Assembly: GCA_036873135.1 (NCBI GenBank)
Contig: JAPTYO010000010.1
Location: 11,136,634 to 11,200,633 of the forward strand
Source of the DNA: Clarkia xantiana subsp. parviflora
Lineage: Eukaryota; Streptophyta; Magnoliopsida; Myrtales; Onagraceae
DNA length: 64,000 nucleotides
Reading direction: 5' to 3'
Within the stretch, counting starts at the first letter, position 1, and each line of letters starts with the position of its first letter. Under the pieces are notes generated by a model. That model had not been told where the DNA came from and did not search any database. It worked only from the letters and a program-made list of their open reading frames with translations. A program made the translations under genes and the position numbers. Of this stretch, positions 62,350 through 64,000 are shown piece after piece.

Positions 62350-62862
62350 TATACTTTTGGTCCATGATGTTTGACAACTTTTGGGTTTTGGTCAATGATG
62401 TTTTTTTTACCTAGTTTTGGTACCATATGTTTGCAAAAAAATTTCTAGTTTTGGTCTAACCGTTATATTCCGTCCATTTTTGACATGTTCAAGTCACGTG
62501 ACACTCTAAACTTTAAATTTAGTCCCTCTAATACTTTCTTAACCTTTTTTTTGTTTCAATTTAGTCCCGAAGTTTCAAAATTGACCCCAATTGGATAATA
62601 GGTCCAATTGAATTTTTGAAATTTCGAGACTAAATTGAACAAAAAAAAGGTTATGAAAGTATTAGAGGGTCTAAATTGAACAAATTTAAAAGTTTATGAT
62701 GGATCACGTGACTTGTACATGTCAAAAAATGGACGGAATGTAACGGTCGGATCAAAACTTGAAAAATATGCAAACATATGATACCAAAACTAGAAAAAAA
62801 AAACATCATGGACCAAAACCAAAAAATGGTCAAACATCATAGACTAAAAGACTAAAAGACCT
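62350..62862. mobile_element. foldback element with arms of about 240 bp
   Basis: The left arm (about 62358-62590: TTTTGGTCCATGATGTTTGA, then CTAGTTTTGGTACCATATG, then CCGTCCATTTTTGACATG) is the inverse of the right arm (about 62598-62850) with few mismatches and almost no loop. No coding. It is a Mutator-like foldback or MITE, and would give a very long double-stranded RNA if transcribed. Confidence 0.88.
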
Positions 62863-64000
62863 GTTAACCCTATGGTTTATTGATATACAAGTTCCTAAAA
62901 ACTGAATAAACAACTACTTATCTATCTGCTCCTAAACTTAAGTTGTGATAATTAACCCTACATCAGATTTATAAAGTGAATTTTAGAAATTACCGACCGG
63001 CGTGTAGTGTGATTGATGGAGACGGGTCAGTATCAACATTAACAGCAACGCACGTGAGCGAAGACGGCAGCCGCTCACGTGCGCCCATCCTCTACTGCCA
63101 CTCTGCCTCGCGTGCGGTGGGGACCAGACGCGTCCACTCCACGCTCCTAGTACTTACCGGTCTCTCGCCGTTTAATTCCTCCCACTTGACCGTTGACGTT
63201 CCGTTTCAGAGCTAACGCCGTCACGTCTCGTTACGTTCCTCACTTTTAAACGGAGGTGGGGTTGGGAATTCATGAAAATGTCCAAAATACCCTCCATTTA
63301 AAAAAAAATATATTCTGGGCCATAAACACAATCCTCCAACGTTCAATGAAATGAGTTTTTCAACTGAAATACTGAACCCATTGATTTATCTCTATGTAAC
63401 TAATTATACGTGATTGATCATTGAATTACATAATACCATGTTACATTTAATAATATTGGCGTTTAAAATTTAGAGTTCCAATCCCAAATTTATATTATTG
63501 TCACTTACCACAACTAATAATTTCATATGAAACTCTAAACAAAAAATATCACATTGTTAAATAATATTCTATAATTTTAATATATATATATATATATATA
63601 TTATTCATTGATTTAATTTAATTTAATTTTAATGAAATATATAATGCTATTTTGATAACAATGAATATATATTTAGTATCGTAATTAAATAAACATTATA
63701 ATTATTCTAATTTATAACTAATATGTTTTGGAAGAACATGTGAAGAAGTTTGTAGTGCATCTAATTAATTTATTTACATTAGAATGACTTTAGCACATTA
63801 ATTCAAACACAATTCGGTACAAAGCAAGTTAAATAACTATTACAACGTAATAAAATTTCGCGTATAATGCTGTTAATGATTAGTTACAAGAAAACTAAAT
63901 GTGCATTTTCAAACAACCACTATATTGTGCTCCACTATATGTCAATCGGTGCCACCCGATAATTAAACTTTCCAAATAAACTTATAAATCCAATAATAAT
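62863..64000. other. spacer with a GC-rich promoter-like island
   Basis: 62985-63250 is GC-rich in contrast to the surroundings and contains paired G-boxes (listed separately). An ORF of 79 codons there has no recognisable domain. From 63300 to the end it is AT-rich with a (TA)n run at about 63582-63600. No gene supported. Confidence 0.5.
63049..63083. promoter_or_regulatory. inverted pair of G-box/ABRE motifs
   Basis: CGCACGTGAGCG (63049-63060) and its perfect inverse CGCTCACGTGCG (63072-63083), separated by 11 bp. Each contains CACGTG, the core bound by bHLH and bZIP factors. The symmetry allows a cruciform or two dimers side by side. No target gene is seen in the window. Confidence 0.6.

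Noticed and set aside
62976..63215. 79-codon ORF in the GC-rich island
   Set aside because: No recognisable domain and an ordinary composition for GC-rich non-coding DNA. The inverted G-boxes better explain the patch as regulatory.

Overview
The window is nuclear DNA of a flowering plant. Its genes are intron-rich and start with optimal-context ATGs, the spacers are very AT-rich, and there are many plant-type transposons (Copia and Gypsy LTR elements, tRNA-derived SINEs, CACTA, hAT, Harbinger-like and Mutator-like short elements). All six protein-coding genes have clear Arabidopsis counterparts, so a eudicot is near certain. I would guess an asterid, but the sequence alone does not prove it. 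There is no sign of bacterial, organellar or free viral sequence.

Layout. 1-1737 is the 3' end of a long terminal repeat, followed by a Helitron-like end near 2300. 3312-6030 (+) is a GAUT11-type galacturonosyltransferase. 7392-9321 (-) is a cytosolic sulfotransferase whose single intron holds a small retroelement remnant. 11944-14660 (-) is an ASPGA1-type isoaspartyl peptidase/L-asparaginase in four exons. 15974-20998 is a decayed Copia element (-). 21537-30000 is a Gypsy element of the Tat type (+) with a perfect 5-bp target duplication, two 737-bp LTRs and a large tandem-repeat block before its 3' LTR. 32194-32979 (-) is a DOF5.4/OBP4-like transcription factor, with a freshly inserted SINE about 260 bp upstream of its start. 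33.5-42.3 kb is gene-free and full of short DNA transposons and SINEs. 43132-46272 (+) is a GT106 rhamnosyltransferase (RRT1-like, eight exons). 46857-51975 (-) is a BIM1-like bHLH factor (eleven coding exons). The two face each other tail to tail. 52.6-64 kb has no gene I can support, but holds a complete 685-bp hAT-type element with its 8-bp duplication, degraded SINEs and several long hairpins.

How the genes relate. GAUT11 and the GT106 enzyme are both Golgi enzymes of pectin synthesis (homogalacturonan and rhamnogalacturonan I backbones), and both leaders carry short upstream ORFs. ASPGA1 and BIM1 are close neighbours in Arabidopsis (At5g08100 and At5g08130, from memory), so their linkage here, although stretched by two retrotransposons, looks like ancestral microsynteny. 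BIM1 acts in brassinosteroid signalling. The sulfotransferase could act on a steroid, flavonoid or hydroxyjasmonate acceptor, which the sequence does not decide. I found no defence-type, CRISPR-like or otherwise unknown multi-gene system. The most unusual signals are transposon architecture, structured RNA-forming hairpins and a 34-residue-shorter GAUT11.
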